Counted from the stretch's first letter, positions 27,862 to 38,916 are shown. The stretch is DNA of 64,000 nucleotides from Candidatus Poribacteria bacterium (GCA_022394755.1 JAGFCA010000020.1:62001-126000); one strand, 5' to 3'. Translations and numbers: made by a program. The notes: generated from the sequence alone by a model not told the origin.

Positions 27862-28788
27862 CTAAGATTTCAGTCAAGAAAAACCGACACCCCTTTTGAG
27901 GTGAATTATGATAAAAGGTGGTAATGCCAAATTGAATTCTTATTAACAGATAGATATGTTAGCAGAAGTTGTTGACCTACGCAACAAAAAAGGGTGTGTA
28001 AAGTTCCTTGCGCTCTAAGGGTAAAGTTAAGGTAAGATCAACTTAATCAGAAGACACGGTGAACTTTATCAGTATTCTTAGTAAGGATTCAAATGTGGAT
28101 GAACAAGATTATATGGTAAATAACTAAGCCCGGAGGGTAAATTGTGTATCTCAAAAATTGATGTTTGTAGTGTGTATAAATCTTAGCACAAAGTATGAAT
28201 TTAGGCTTAAAGTGTATCAATGTAATTTTTTCTATAGGAAGCTATAGGATGGAACTCTGATTACCAAATACAATGTATAGTAATTCGGAAATGGACATAT
28301 ATTGATTTCATTGCAAAAACTTTACATAGTCTCTAATTTCTGATTTTCAATATTTATTCCTTAAACCTGCGTAGTATTCAAATCAAGTAATTCAGTTGAA
28401 CCAGATGAAAGAAAAGTGGTCAATAAATATTAACCCACCACACCAAATCTCTATTATCCTGTGTCAATCCTTAATGGTACGAGTTAATCCTATATATGTT
28501 AAATTCTGTTAAAATAAGTATTGAATGTCGGGTTTAAAGAATACAGTTCCTAACGTGAGTTTGTAGAAATAATATTCTTGGAAATATAAAGATGATTTTC
28601 ATATAATCAAACTCACGTTAAAATATACAGAAATTTGGTCTGACAGCAGGTGATATAAGTGTATCAACATTTCTACTACAATCAGATTAGTAGATTATAC
28701 AATCTATCTGTACTAACATATAATTTACGTATGTTGAGTAAATATTGGAGTCTGCATATTGGTGATTATCATATAAGAAATCATCGGA
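27862..28788. other. Non-coding region between cytochrome remnant and WD40 gene A
   Basis: About 930 bp of AT-rich DNA without a supportable gene. It contains the 70-bp palindromic element at 28551-28620 and, near 28765-28808, a stretch resembling the 3' flanks of the other WD40 genes. Probably decayed sequence. Confidence 0.6.
28551..28620. repeat. 70-bp element with perfect 13-bp inverted ends
   Basis: taacgtgagtttg at 28551-28563 is the exact inverse of caaactcacgtta at 28608-28620. The arms contain the 11-mer also found at 1944 and 24686. It could be a miniature mobile element or a long-loop regulatory palindrome. Confidence 0.5.
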
Positions 28789-30777
28789 CTACAGGTAAGG
28801 TGTCATATCCCAAAGGAGAATGGTGCCATCATAACTACTACTTGCCAGAAGTTCACCATCCTTTGAAAAAGCGAGGTTTTGCACATCTGAGGTATGTCCC
28901 CAGAAGGTATGGATGTTTTCTCCAGTGGCAACCTCCCATAAACGGATAGAAACCTTGTCCGTTTCTCTCCACCAAGAACCAGAGGCAAGATACCGACCAC
29001 ATGGAGAAAACAACACGACACCAACATGGGAACAACTCTCAGGTAGAATCATCCCCATGCGCGGATCCAAAGTTTCTGCATCCCAGAGATGGATCCCACC
29101 GTATAATCCACCAGCCAACAAAGTACCACATGGTGAGATTGTAATTGAATGAAGATACTTTGGAGATTTGTGACGTAGTCGGACTTGTCTCTGGATTTGT
29201 CGCATATCTCCTTTATATAGGGGAACAAAGGTGGAATCTACGGAAGGTGAACCAAGCTGTTTACCACTCGTAACATCCCAAAGAAATATACTATACCCGT
29301 CAGTAGTAAAGAATTGCATTCCATTGGGATGAAAAGCTGCTGTCCGAATCGGGTTTGCATGCCCCATAAAAGCATGCTGTTTTTTCCAACCTTGGACACG
29401 CCACACAATGAGTTTTCCATCTACATCTCCGCTGATGAGGTGTTCCCCTGATGGTGAAAACACCATAGTGGTGATAAAACTCTGGTGTCCGGTGAGTTTT
29501 GCTATTCGGGATCCAGTTTTAATATTCCAGACTTCAAGCGTTTGGCCACCTTCTCGGATAAGAGTCAACAATTCTTCACAAGGGGACAATGCACACCTTT
29601 TACCTCCCCTCTTTTGTGGGATCGGTGGAGGTACCACCTGTTTCTGGACAATATCCCAGAAAACGGTATCTGCATACCAGTGCTGGCAAACCAATATCCT
29701 GTCCGTTTGATAAAAAAACAGCGATTCTGGTACCTGATTAGGCACTGTGAGTGGTGCTACTATGACAGGGGAGCCTGCACGCCACACGCGGATATCGCGG
29801 TTGGTGAGAATTGCGAACTGCTGTCCATCAGCCGAAATACATTGTTCTATTCTATTTTTTTTTGGTGGACATTCAATGGTATCAAGTTGTTCACCACGGG
29901 ACGCATTCCACATCAGTACCTTGTCTTCATAGATATCTGCCACCCTTAATGCCCCGTCAGGGGAATAGGCGAGAATCGCACGAGTTCCGTTGTAATCGGT
30001 ATAAGTTGTCTCCAATATCTCTTTATGAATATTCCACACTTGTACTTCAATGTTTTCATATGTAGTCGGGTGCTGAATACTTGCAGCAAGAAACTGATTA
30101 CAAGGTGAAAAGACAAGATCATACACATGACCAGATACGCGCAGATCACGCTCTTGGAACAGATAAGCAAAGCATTCTCTGGTTTTTAGGTTTCGGACAG
30201 TAATGGTGCTTGAGCCAGTAGAATAAGCGAGTAGCTGTCCATCTGGTGAAAAGCAGAGCGGAAAACGAGTCGGATACTTTTCACCTTCCTTCAGTGTGAC
30301 TCTCACTTTGAAAGTTATGACATGTTGTCCGGTTTTTGTGCACCAGACGTAAACGTCACCGTATCCGTTGCCAGATGCAGCAATGTATCGGCTATCTGGT
30401 GAAAAGGCAAGTTGGGATGTGCCCCCGTGCCAGCCTCGTATCTTCGCAGCACTTTGCCGAGTCTCTATTTCTCGAACCTTGATAATGCCGTCTCCATTGC
30501 TGGTAGCAACCCATTTTCCATCGGGTGAAAGGATTACGTTAGAAAGCATGCCTCGCTCGGTTTCCAATAAGGTAACGGACTGCATGGTCTCAAGTTCATA
30601 CATCCATACTCCAACACGAGTCGCAATAGCGAAAGACGCGTTATCTGGTGCAAACGCCATGTCAAATATGAGTCCTTGTCCCAATCGGGCAATTGCACCA
30701 TCAGGAAGTTCCCAGGTTGTCACATCGTTGTTTGCTTCGATTGATTGTGTAGTTGTTTGTAACTGTCTATTTTCCAT
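28789..30777 (-). CDS. WD40-repeat protein A
   Basis: 662-aa protein made almost wholly of WD40 repeats, with many blades of the form F-S-P-D/C-G-x-x-L-A-S/x-x-x-x-G-x-I-x-L/V-W-D, e.g. LAFSKDGELLASSSYDGTILLWD at the very end. It probably forms two seven-blade propellers. No signal peptide or membrane span, so cytoplasmic. Starts MENRQLQTTTQ, identical to protein B. ATG 30777 has AGGTG 8 nt upstream. No catalytic domain is fused. Function unknown; propellers generally act as protein-interaction scaffolds. First of three tandem paralogues. Confidence 0.88.
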   Translation of the reverse strand: MENRQLQTTTQSIEANNDVTTWELPDGAIARLGQGLIFDMAFAPDNASFAIATRVGVWMYELETMQSVTLLETERGMLSNVILSPDGKWVATSNGDGIIKVREIETRQSAAKIRGWHGGTSQLAFSPDSRYIAASGNGYGDVYVWCTKTGQHVITFKVRVTLKEGEKYPTRFPLCFSPDGQLLAYSTGSSTITVRNLKTRECFAYLFQERDLRVSGHVYDLVFSPCNQFLAASIQHPTTYENIEVQVWNIHKEILETTYTDYNGTRAILAYSPDGALRVADIYEDKVLMWNASRGEQLDTIECPPKKNRIEQCISADGQQFAILTNRDIRVWRAGSPVIVAPLTVPNQVPESLFFYQTDRILVCQHWYADTVFWDIVQKQVVPPPIPQKRGGKRCALSPCEELLTLIREGGQTLEVWNIKTGSRIAKLTGHQSFITTMVFSPSGEHLISGDVDGKLIVWRVQGWKKQHAFMGHANPIRTAAFHPNGMQFFTTDGYSIFLWDVTSGKQLGSPSVDSTFVPLYKGDMRQIQRQVRLRHKSPKYLHSITISPCGTLLAGGLYGGIHLWDAETLDPRMGMILPESCSHVGVVLFSPCGRYLASGSWWRETDKVSIRLWEVATGENIHTFWGHTSDVQNLAFSKDGELLASSSYDGTILLWDMTPYL

Positions 30778-31621
30778 TACAATACACCTCCGTGTTGTAG
30801 AAACCGTAATATGTAATTGAAGTCATTTTGAGTAAAATAAGGACGGGGTAAAAGAGCGAAGGGTAGGTCTACCTTATGTCCTATTTTTTCTTCATCAACC
30901 TATTCACATTATCACCTAAAAATCTTGATAATATACACTGCTAAGTAAGGCTCCAATATTATCTTCGACATTTTTGGTAGCAAGGATTAAACTAACATTT
31001 GTCATAAGAATATTTTTGGTAAATTCAATATCCGTGAACTATTAAACGAAATGGATTATTGGTTATCTTTGTTTCGTACAAGGTTTATAGGGATCAACCT
31101 AAGATAGAAGGATGTGTAACTCGTCTCGGAGAACTACTGTTGTTGATCTCACAAACAGTAAGACAGCAGATTTGTTAGGCTAAATCAAATAAGTTGAAAC
31201 TGGTATAAGTTTTTTGAGAGTGATACCAATAATAATGGTGCATGGATCTACGAAGCCAAATTTGCCAATGATCCAATCCTATTAAACTAATAACACATGG
31301 AAAAAGAAAATTCAAACTTTTTTGACTACCTTCTGACAGATATTTATTCTCATTTTTGATATAATCTTTTGCAATAGTGGAATATAACAAACTGTCTGAG
31401 ATGTTAAGCATACCAATACATAACATAAGGTATTGCCAATAGTATACAACACCACCAGGACATCCGATTGAGAAAAAGAGACTCTCTATATTACTTCTTT
31501 GTTAAGTTCCTTTGTAAGAAAATATAAGGATCAATAGGTAGTATTGGTGGTATGGATATTGGTGATTATCGTATTACAAATCAACGGGCTACATATAAGG
31601 TGTAGTATCCCAAAGGAGAAT
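30707..31621. repeat. WD40 spacer repeat, copy 1
   Basis: Direct repeat covering the first ~70 nt of gene A, the whole 811-bp spacer, and the last codons of gene B. It is highly similar over most of its length to the segment at 33672-34566, with small indels. The spacer has no gene. At 31031-31080 it carries a short piece similar to the cytochrome remnant at 27774-27830. Confidence 0.8.
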
Positions 31622-33742
31622 GGTGCCGTCATAACTACCACTTGCCAAAATCTTGCCATCGTGAGAAAATGCAAGTCTATCAATATCAGTAGGGTGTGCC
31701 CAGAAGGTATGTATATTTTCACCTGTAGCGATTTCCCATAACCGGATAGACATTTTGTTTTGTCCCTGTTGCCACCACGCACCTGCAGCGAGATACTTGC
31801 TACAAGGTGAAAATGCTAATATGAAGGACTTCTGACTGCCCATAGGGAGTATTATCACCATTTGGGTTTGGAGAGTAGCGGCATCCCATATTCTAATCTC
31901 ACCGAACATTGCCCCAGCAATCCAAGTGCCGCAAGGGGATGTTTCAAGTCCAAGGACCCGCCGAGAGGACATTTCCTGTTGGTGATGGGCAGGTTGGATA
32001 TCTTGTGGCTTCCCTCTATAGAGGGTTGTATCTAAACATATTTCTGTGGGAAGTGAACCCACTTGTTCACCACTTTTAAGGTCCCAAATAATAGCCGCTC
32101 CTTCGCGTGAAGCAGTAAAAAAGTGCTTCCCGTTAGGATGAAATCTCAACAGTGTTCCAGATCGATTAAAACCTTTGAGGGTAGATTCATAGAGATGTTC
32201 CCATTTTGAGGTATTCCACACGCTAATACTTTCTTTGCGAATACTTAGAAAGAATGTTCCAGTCGGAGAAAACACTATGCGCCCGATCATTTTTGACAAT
32301 GGGTTATCCTTCTCGGTGAGTTCTGTGATTTGTGTGCTAGACGATATATTCCAAACCTTAATCGGACATCGGATTATACCCGCGACAAGATATTCTCCTG
32401 TCGGGGAAAACGTCAGTCCGGACACTCTCTGTGTATCTGTCTTGAGTTCTGCGATTTGTGCGCGAGTTGATATGTCCCAAACTCTAATGACACTGTTTTT
32501 TCTGAGTGCCGGCGCGGTAGCTATCAGTTCTGCATTACACGATATCGTAAAAGTCATATCCGGATGTGCTGTGTATTCATCTGATTTTTGTGGAAATGTC
32601 CGATCTATCTGCCGTTTTGAATCATCCCAAGCAAGGAAACCTATACGTTTCCAGTATCCACAGAAAAGTGTCCGACTGTCCTGAGAAAATACCAGTGTGC
32701 TGGGGAACCTTTGCACAGGGTCAGGATGCAAATGTTCCGGAAGAGATACGACTTTTGATGGAGAACCTTCATGCCACACCTGAATATCATCGTATCTACT
32801 CGCGATTGCGAACTTTCTACCATCAACTGAAAAGCACGCTGCCCAGAAGGTCCCTCCAGAATATGCAATGGAGTCTACTTTTTCCTGCAACTTCGTATCA
32901 GAGATGACTATCTCTTTTGAATAACGCGCAGCAACACGTAGGGTGCCATCAGATAGGTAAGTCGGCAGCACCCGAGTGCTCTGATGATAGGTTGTCGGTT
33001 CCATTGCGAAGTTACCGCTTTGGACATGCCAGACGTGAACCGTATCCTTCCAATTGCAACCCGCAAGGAACTCACCACAAGGTGAAAACATCAAATTCGA
33101 ACATCCCACTGGGTCTTCGGTAAACGTGTCAGAAAGCTCCGCAACAATCTCACCTGTCTCTATAGCCATCACAGATGTTAGATTGTAGCCAGACTTGTAC
33201 GCAAAAAGAGACCCATCTGGAGAAAACGCTGTTGAGGATACATGAGACACCCGATGTTTTCGTGTAAAAGCGAATTTCAAAATAGGTGTAGTCGTGTTCA
33301 CATGCCATGCATAAACTTCAGTCCAAGTGCTGCTCGCTATGGCAAGGTGTTTCCCATCCAGAGAAAAATCAATACTGGAAACAAGCCGGTTCGTCTCTTC
33401 TATTTTTGCAATGTCCTGTATGGTTTGTGTGTCCCATACTTTCAGAGTGCCATCCATGTTTCCAATTGCGATCCATTGTCCATCATGAGAAAAGGAGATG
33501 GCAGAAACCATTCCCCGTTCTGTTGCCCACAATGCCCGTGGTGTTAATGTATCAAGGTCATACAACCAACACCCGATGTCTGTCGCAACAACAAGAGAAT
33601 CACCATCAGGTGAAAACGTGAGACCCCCACGGATACGACCGCGCCCTAAACGTGTCGTTGCTCCCTCGGGGAGTTCCCAGGTCGTCACATCGTTGTTTGC
33701 TTCGATTGATTGTGTAGTTGTTTGTAACTGTCTATTTTCCAT
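31589..33742 (-). CDS. WD40-repeat protein B
   Basis: 717-aa paralogue of protein A, with the same N-terminal MENRQLQTTTQSIEANNDV and the same ending blade (FSHDGKILASGSYDGTILLWD). It consists of WD40 blades throughout, with no signal peptide. Divergence from A in the middle is strong while both ends are nearly identical, which suggests gene conversion or recent segmental duplication. ATG 33742 has the same AGGTG-type ribosome site. Function unknown. Confidence 0.88.
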   Translation of the reverse strand: MENRQLQTTTQSIEANNDVTTWELPEGATTRLGRGRIRGGLTFSPDGDSLVVATDIGCWLYDLDTLTPRALWATERGMVSAISFSHDGQWIAIGNMDGTLKVWDTQTIQDIAKIEETNRLVSSIDFSLDGKHLAIASSTWTEVYAWHVNTTTPILKFAFTRKHRVSHVSSTAFSPDGSLFAYKSGYNLTSVMAIETGEIVAELSDTFTEDPVGCSNLMFSPCGEFLAGCNWKDTVHVWHVQSGNFAMEPTTYHQSTRVLPTYLSDGTLRVAARYSKEIVISDTKLQEKVDSIAYSGGTFWAACFSVDGRKFAIASRYDDIQVWHEGSPSKVVSLPEHLHPDPVQRFPSTLVFSQDSRTLFCGYWKRIGFLAWDDSKRQIDRTFPQKSDEYTAHPDMTFTISCNAELIATAPALRKNSVIRVWDISTRAQIAELKTDTQRVSGLTFSPTGEYLVAGIIRCPIKVWNISSSTQITELTEKDNPLSKMIGRIVFSPTGTFFLSIRKESISVWNTSKWEHLYESTLKGFNRSGTLLRFHPNGKHFFTASREGAAIIWDLKSGEQVGSLPTEICLDTTLYRGKPQDIQPAHHQQEMSSRRVLGLETSPCGTWIAGAMFGEIRIWDAATLQTQMVIILPMGSQKSFILAFSPCSKYLAAGAWWQQGQNKMSIRLWEIATGENIHTFWAHPTDIDRLAFSHDGKILASGSYDGTILLWDTTPYM

Positions 33743-34566
33743 TACAATACACCTCTGTGTTGTAGAAACCGTAATATGTAATTGAAGTCATTTTGAATAA
33801 AGTAAGGACGAGGTAAAAGAGCGAAGGATAGGTCTACCTTATGTCCTATTTTTTCTTCATAAACCTATTCACATTATAACCTAAAAATCTTGATAATACA
33901 CTGCTAAGTAAGGCTGTAATATTATCTTCGACATTTTTGGTAGCAAAGATTAAACTAACTTTTGTCATAAGAATATTTTTGGTAAATTCAATATCCGTGA
34001 TCTGTTAAACGAAAAGGATTATTGGTTATCTTTGTTTGGTACAAGGTTTATAGGGATCAACCTAAGATAGAAGGATGTGTAACTCGTCTCGGAGAACTAC
34101 TGTTGTTGATCTCACAATCTGTAAGACAGCAGATTTGTTAGGCTAAATCACTATAAGTTTTTTGAGAGTGATACCAATAATAATGGTGCATGGATCTACG
34201 AAGCCAAATTTGCCAATGATCCAATCCTATTAAAAAATAACACATGGAAAAAGAAAGTCAAACTTTTTTCACTACCTTCTGACAGATATTTATTCTCATT
34301 ATTGATATAATCATTTGATATAAAGGAATATAATAAACTGTCTGATATGTTAAGCATCCCAATACATAACATAAGGTATTGCCAATAGTATACAACGCCA
34401 CAAGGACATCCGATTGAGAAAAAGAGACTCTCTATACTACTTCTTTGTTAAGTTCCTTTGTAAAAAAATAGAAGGATCAATAGGTAGTATTGGTGGGATG
34501 GATATTGGTGATTATCGTATTGCAAATCAACGGGTTACATATAAGGTGTAGTATCCCAAAGGAGAA
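33672..34566. repeat. WD40 spacer repeat, copy 2
   Basis: Second copy of the repeat at 30707-31621, spanning the start of gene B, the 792-bp spacer and the end of gene C. It includes the same relic (about 33988-34040) related to the cytochrome fragment. The spacer has no gene. Confidence 0.8.
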
Positions 34567-36660
34567 TAGTTCCATCAAAACTTCCGCTTGCCAATAGCGT
34601 TGCATCAGGCGAAAAAGCAAGGTCTTGCACATCCGTAGTGTGTCCCCAGAAAGTGTGTATATTTTCACCATTATGAATATCCCATAACCGGATAGAAACT
34701 TTCTGAGTTCCTTGCCACCAAGATCCAGAGGCTAAATACCGTCCCAAGGGGAAAAAGCTATTGCATATGGGTATTGGCAACCTTGAGGAAGTAGTATCGC
34801 CGTATGAATGTTATAGGTAATCGCATCCCACAATCGTATTTCACCATGTAATCCGGCAGCAATTAGCGTTCCACAAGGGGAAAAGGCTATTTCCCTAATT
34901 TGATGGCAGGGGATAGGTTCTCCTTGTTTGGACATTTCACGTTGTTGTTTTTCTAATATTTGTTTTTGTAGGTCATCACCTTTGTAAACATCTACATCTA
35001 ACTGGGTTGCAGTGAGTGAAGCAAGTGTCTCACCGGACAGTATGTCCCATATTTTTGCTATTCCGTCTGTTGAAGCACTTGCCATATACTTCTCATTTGG
35101 TGAAAATGCAAGTGCACATATTGAAGTAGTATGTCCTGAAAACTTTTTACAGTTCTCTTCCCGATCCCAAACATATAACATCCCATCATCGTGTCCACTT
35201 GCCCATTTTTTCCCAGTAGATGAGAGCACAGCTTCTAATACATACGCCTCAGTTTTCGAGTGGCCATGGATGGTGTGTTGCTTCCCGTTTATATCCCACA
35301 CATGTAATCTACTGTCAAGTTCTCCACCTGGTTCTCCATAGTAGGCAGCGAGAGGTAAAGACTTTTGGTGAACATCGGTTGGATAGATTGTCTGATAAGT
35401 TTTAATATCCCATAAGTAAAGCATATTACGAGCGGTAGACAACGCTACTATATCTTCTTGTTTAGAGATACGTACGGAATTAATCAACGTTTGTGTCGAA
35501 ATAGGAGTTTGCGTTACCGTACGTAATATCAATCGTGTGGGAAACTTTTTAGAATCCAAAGTCCAATAGGTTGCTGGTCCCGAACCAACACCTATAAGTT
35601 TCTGTCCATCAGGTGAGAACGCCACTGTGCGCGGAAGAGAAATATCCGTAGAGATAACATCAATAGAGTCTGGTGTATCCATATCCCATACGTTTATTTG
35701 CGCTGCATATGAGAATGCTAATGTAGTTCCTTTTGCAAATTGTATGTTATAATTCACAGGTTTCATAGGTTGTTTAAAGGTTTTCAATTTTTCACAGAGT
35801 TCCAAATCTAACACGATAGTGTCGGTTGTTTCATTTTTTCCTACAGCAGCAATACGCAGCGCACCAGTGGTAGAGTAGGAAGGTATTATCCAATGGGTTT
35901 CAGAATACTCGGAAAACACTTGCACCTGATTACCGGTATCAACTTCCCACTCTCGAAGTGTACCAGAGGTATCACAAGATGCAAGGAGGCGTCCACAAGG
36001 TGAAAAATCAAGAGCATGCACAAGATCTGTATGTCCGTAAAAGTATGCGATACATTCACTCGTTTCCACTTGCCATATAGAGATAAAATCGATGGTGCCC
36101 TCTGCGTCAATTGTATTAGCGCATGCCAAGAGTTGTCCATCATCGGAATAGCAAATTGAGTGAGGTGGTCCACGCCATTTTTCTTTGGTGTCTGGGTTAG
36201 TAGAAAGGTGGTAAATCAGTTCGCCCGTTTCCACATGAAAGATGTCAATGATATCTGTTGTGGTAACCGGAGATGCAATGTGCTGACCGTTGCCTGAAAA
36301 AACAATTGTAGAAATTGCCTGCGGGAGTTCTATTCGGGAAATGCAAATACCGTGATGATGGTCCCATACCTTTATGGTACCGTCCGCGTCGCCTGTGACT
36401 AGCCACTGACTATTGGGTGAAAAATCAAGTGTAGTAACAAACCCTCTTTCCGAGTCAAATAATCTGATAGGTATAAGTGTTGATCGTTCATACACCCATG
36501 TCCCAATTAAAGTTGCCACAGCGATGTATTTCTTATCTGGCGAAATTGCGAATTGTTTTATACGTCCTGTTCCTAATCGAGCAATTGCGTTCTCTGGAAG
36601 TTTCCACTTAGTGGTATCCAAGTTAACATCATCATGACGAATATCTGATTGTAAGTGCAA
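34535..36660 (-). pseudogene. WD40-repeat protein C, single-base frameshift
   Basis: Third WD40 paralogue. TTG 36660 opens a 642-codon frame that leaves the family pattern at IAFSPWDGI and stops at 34732. The expected end (GRYLASGSWWQ ... DGTILLWDTTPYM) continues in another frame to 34535. Comparison with A shows that one base is missing at about 34744/34745 (coding-strand CCTTG-GGACGG against CCTTGTGG...). Restored length would be about 708 aa. Either a sequence error or a young inactivation. The start lies 16 nt after the enolase-superfamily gene stop, so C is likely in that operon, unlike A and B. Confidence 0.8.
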
Positions 36661-36676
36661 TTGTTTATCTCAGTCG

Positions 36677-37819
36677 TTATATACGATAGTTATTAAGTAG
36701 ATCGAAATTGGGTTCGAATCCGATTCCTGGAGTGGTTGGAACAGTTACATAACCGTCTTTGTCTAATTCCATTTGTGGTAGGAACATATCTCCGCGTAAC
36801 GGATCAACAGCTGGAGGGTAATATTCTAACATCAAACAATTGTCTCGACTTGCCGCGATATGGATCTGTAGTTCTTGTGCACCATGTGGGGAAATCCATT
36901 TATTAGCAGCTAATGCTTCTTCAACGACCTTGATAGATGTATCATATCCAGGAAGAATAGCAACATCTAAATTAAAAACATCAGCCCCTTCGTTGTCGAT
37001 GTGTGTTTGGAAGTAGTGTAATCCGTAACCATTTTCACCAGTTGCAATATATATATCGTAATCCTTCGCTATATCACGTATTGTCTTATACCCTCTATAA
37101 TCGTGGCTATGAATTGGTTCTTCAAGCCAAAGAACATTGTTTGCTCGAAGAGCGGGGATATACGCTCCAGCCCGTTCTACAGAAAGAGAACAATTCGCAT
37201 CAACCATAATTGTAATATCGGGACCGACAGCTTGTCGTACAGTCTCAATTCGACGGAGGTCGGTCTCAATACCCGCAGCATGATGTCCAATTTTCATCTT
37301 AATCGCTGTAGTATTGAATTCAGTGATATTATATTCCATCTCTTCTCGTAGTTCATCTAATCCTTTTCCTCTACTATAATAACCCCCTGCGATATATGTG
37401 CGTATACGATCCTTCTTACCACCTAAGAGTTCATGGATTGACTTCCCCTCCAGTTTTCCTTTTATATCCCAACAAGCTTGATTTACGGCAGCTAAAACCT
37501 GTGTATGATATCCTCCCGGACCATAAATCTTGTAATTATCTGCTAACCATGTGATATAAGGTGTATCAGTTGCGTTGTGTCCAATTAAAGCAGGACGAAA
37601 AAGGTCTAAATAAATTGGAAAGAGATGAAGAGGTCTTGTTGCAGCAGTAGCACCATTAAAACCGTAGCCGTATACTTCTTCTGTGCCGCTTTTCGCAGTG
37701 ACCTTAACCAAATGTAGTCTGCCTTTGTCGTAAACGTGCATCCCATTCCAGATAGGGGGTCTGTCCCATTCATAGAGTAGACTTTCGACAGATACTATTT
37801 TGAAGGCTTGTGTTGACAT
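36677..37819 (-). CDS. Enolase-superfamily enzyme (mandelate racemase/muconate lactonizing type)
   Basis: 380-aa sugar-acid dehydratase or racemase-like enzyme. The capping domain is followed by the barrel with the K-x-K catalytic motif (KMKIG, lysines 174 and 176), metal ligands D207 (MVDANCS), E233 (LEEPIH) and E262 (TGENG), and a D285/H312 pair (NLDVA, SPHGAQE) as in mandelate racemase. The substrate cannot be named from sequence. ATG 37819 has AAGGAA 9 nt upstream; the open frame reaches TTG 37828. It follows the TAXI binding protein by 68 nt, suggesting an imported organic acid as substrate. Confidence 0.88.
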   Translation of the reverse strand: MSTQAFKIVSVESLLYEWDRPPIWNGMHVYDKGRLHLVKVTAKSGTEEVYGYGFNGATAATRPLHLFPIYLDLFRPALIGHNATDTPYITWLADNYKIYGPGGYHTQVLAAVNQACWDIKGKLEGKSIHELLGGKKDRIRTYIAGGYYSRGKGLDELREEMEYNITEFNTTAIKMKIGHHAAGIETDLRRIETVRQAVGPDITIMVDANCSLSVERAGAYIPALRANNVLWLEEPIHSHDYRGYKTIRDIAKDYDIYIATGENGYGLHYFQTHIDNEGADVFNLDVAILPGYDTSIKVVEEALAANKWISPHGAQELQIHIAASRDNCLMLEYYPPAVDPLRGDMFLPQMELDKDGYVTVPTTPGIGFEPNFDLLNNYRI

Positions 37820-37887
37820 GGATTCCAATTCCTTAATATCGTGAATTAAGCTGTGTTTTTATTTCATATTCCAAGAGTTAGCAATGT

Positions 37888-38916
37888 TTAATCAATCGGC
37901 ATAGCTTCTTCAGGAATTTCAACACCTTGTTCTTTCCAGAATCTATATGCCCCTTTATGTAATGGAATTAGAAATGCTTTTGGGGCATTTTCGACAGTCA
38001 TGTCAGATGCAGCTTGGTTTGTCTGAATCATCAATTTCTTTCCTTCCGGACTATACACATGTGTCAATATATTATAGATAGTCTCATCTGAAATTGCTTT
38101 ATTAGCTATAAGAACAGTTGGCATTACAATAGTCTTAACAGGTTTTACTTTTCCTTCATATGCACCCTCTGGTAGACTCCCTGAAAAATAGAAAGGGTAT
38201 TTGTCATAGAAACCGTATTTTTTGGCAGGAGTATCAAGGTCAATCATTCGTATACTTTTAACAGCGGTTAATTCTATAATAGCACTATTTGGTACACTGA
38301 CTAACCAAAGGAATCCCTTTGCTTGTCCGTCTTGAAGTTCTTGTGCCCCTGCAGTTCCACCACGATAGATGGGTTTAAATTGCTTCCAAATCCCAACAGA
38401 TTTTGCAAGGCGTTCCATTGTCTGTGCAGTGCCAGATCCAGGGGCACCACAAGCAATTTTACTTCCAACGATATCTTCAAGTTTATTTATTTTACTGTTT
38501 TCGAGAGTAGAAAATTGACCGTAAGCGAAATACAGTAGCGATACCATGCGTATGTTTGTTTTTGGACCCTGTTTTTCAAAAATCTCCTGACCGTGGTATC
38601 CGAGGGAACTTTCAGAAGCAAAAACAACTCCGAGTGCATCTTTATCTTTGTTAACTCTTCGAGTATTCTCAATTGAACCCGCAGAGGCAACGACTGAGAT
38701 TCTGATATTTGGCTGATGTTGTTTAACAATCTGATTGATGCCACTTGCAAATTGTGAGAAACTTCCACCAATTACGCCACCTTGTATATTTAACCACACT
38801 TTTTTTTCGACTTTTCCATCCTTGGCGTGGTTATCGCTGTAACTGAGAAAAATAGGAGAGAATATGAGGATTATAATGGTAAGAATACATAAAATAGAAT
38901 AAGTTTTTGTAGACAT
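37888..38916 (-). CDS. TAXI-family TRAP transporter solute-binding protein
   Basis: 342-aa periplasmic binding protein with a signal peptide (residues about 6-25) and family landmarks IQGGVIGGSFSQFASGIN near 46, VVASAGSIENTRRV near 75 and GAPGSGTAQTMERLA near 150. TAXI proteins feed organic acids or similar solutes to a fused TRAP permease. No permease gene is present in the window, so the transporter partner is elsewhere. It heads the operon with the enolase-superfamily gene. Confidence 0.87.
   Translation of the reverse strand: MSTKTYSILCILTIIILIFSPIFLSYSDNHAKDGKVEKKVWLNIQGGVIGGSFSQFASGINQIVKQHQPNIRISVVASAGSIENTRRVNKDKDALGVVFASESSLGYHGQEIFEKQGPKTNIRMVSLLYFAYGQFSTLENSKINKLEDIVGSKIACGAPGSGTAQTMERLAKSVGIWKQFKPIYRGGTAGAQELQDGQAKGFLWLVSVPNSAIIELTAVKSIRMIDLDTPAKKYGFYDKYPFYFSGSLPEGAYEGKVKPVKTIVMPTVLIANKAISDETIYNILTHVYSPEGKKLMIQTNQAASDMTVENAPKAFLIPLHKGAYRFWKEQGVEIPEEAMPID

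Noticed and set aside
28789-30820. Several plus-strand frames opposite the WD40 genes
   Set aside because: They are shadows caused by the repeated blade sequence; none has a ribosome site or recognisable protein.
30907-31588. Possible gene in the WD40 spacer (e.g. 83-residue frame at 31175-31426)
   Set aside because: The frame is not kept in the duplicate spacer at 33743-34534, which has indels, so it is not under coding constraint.
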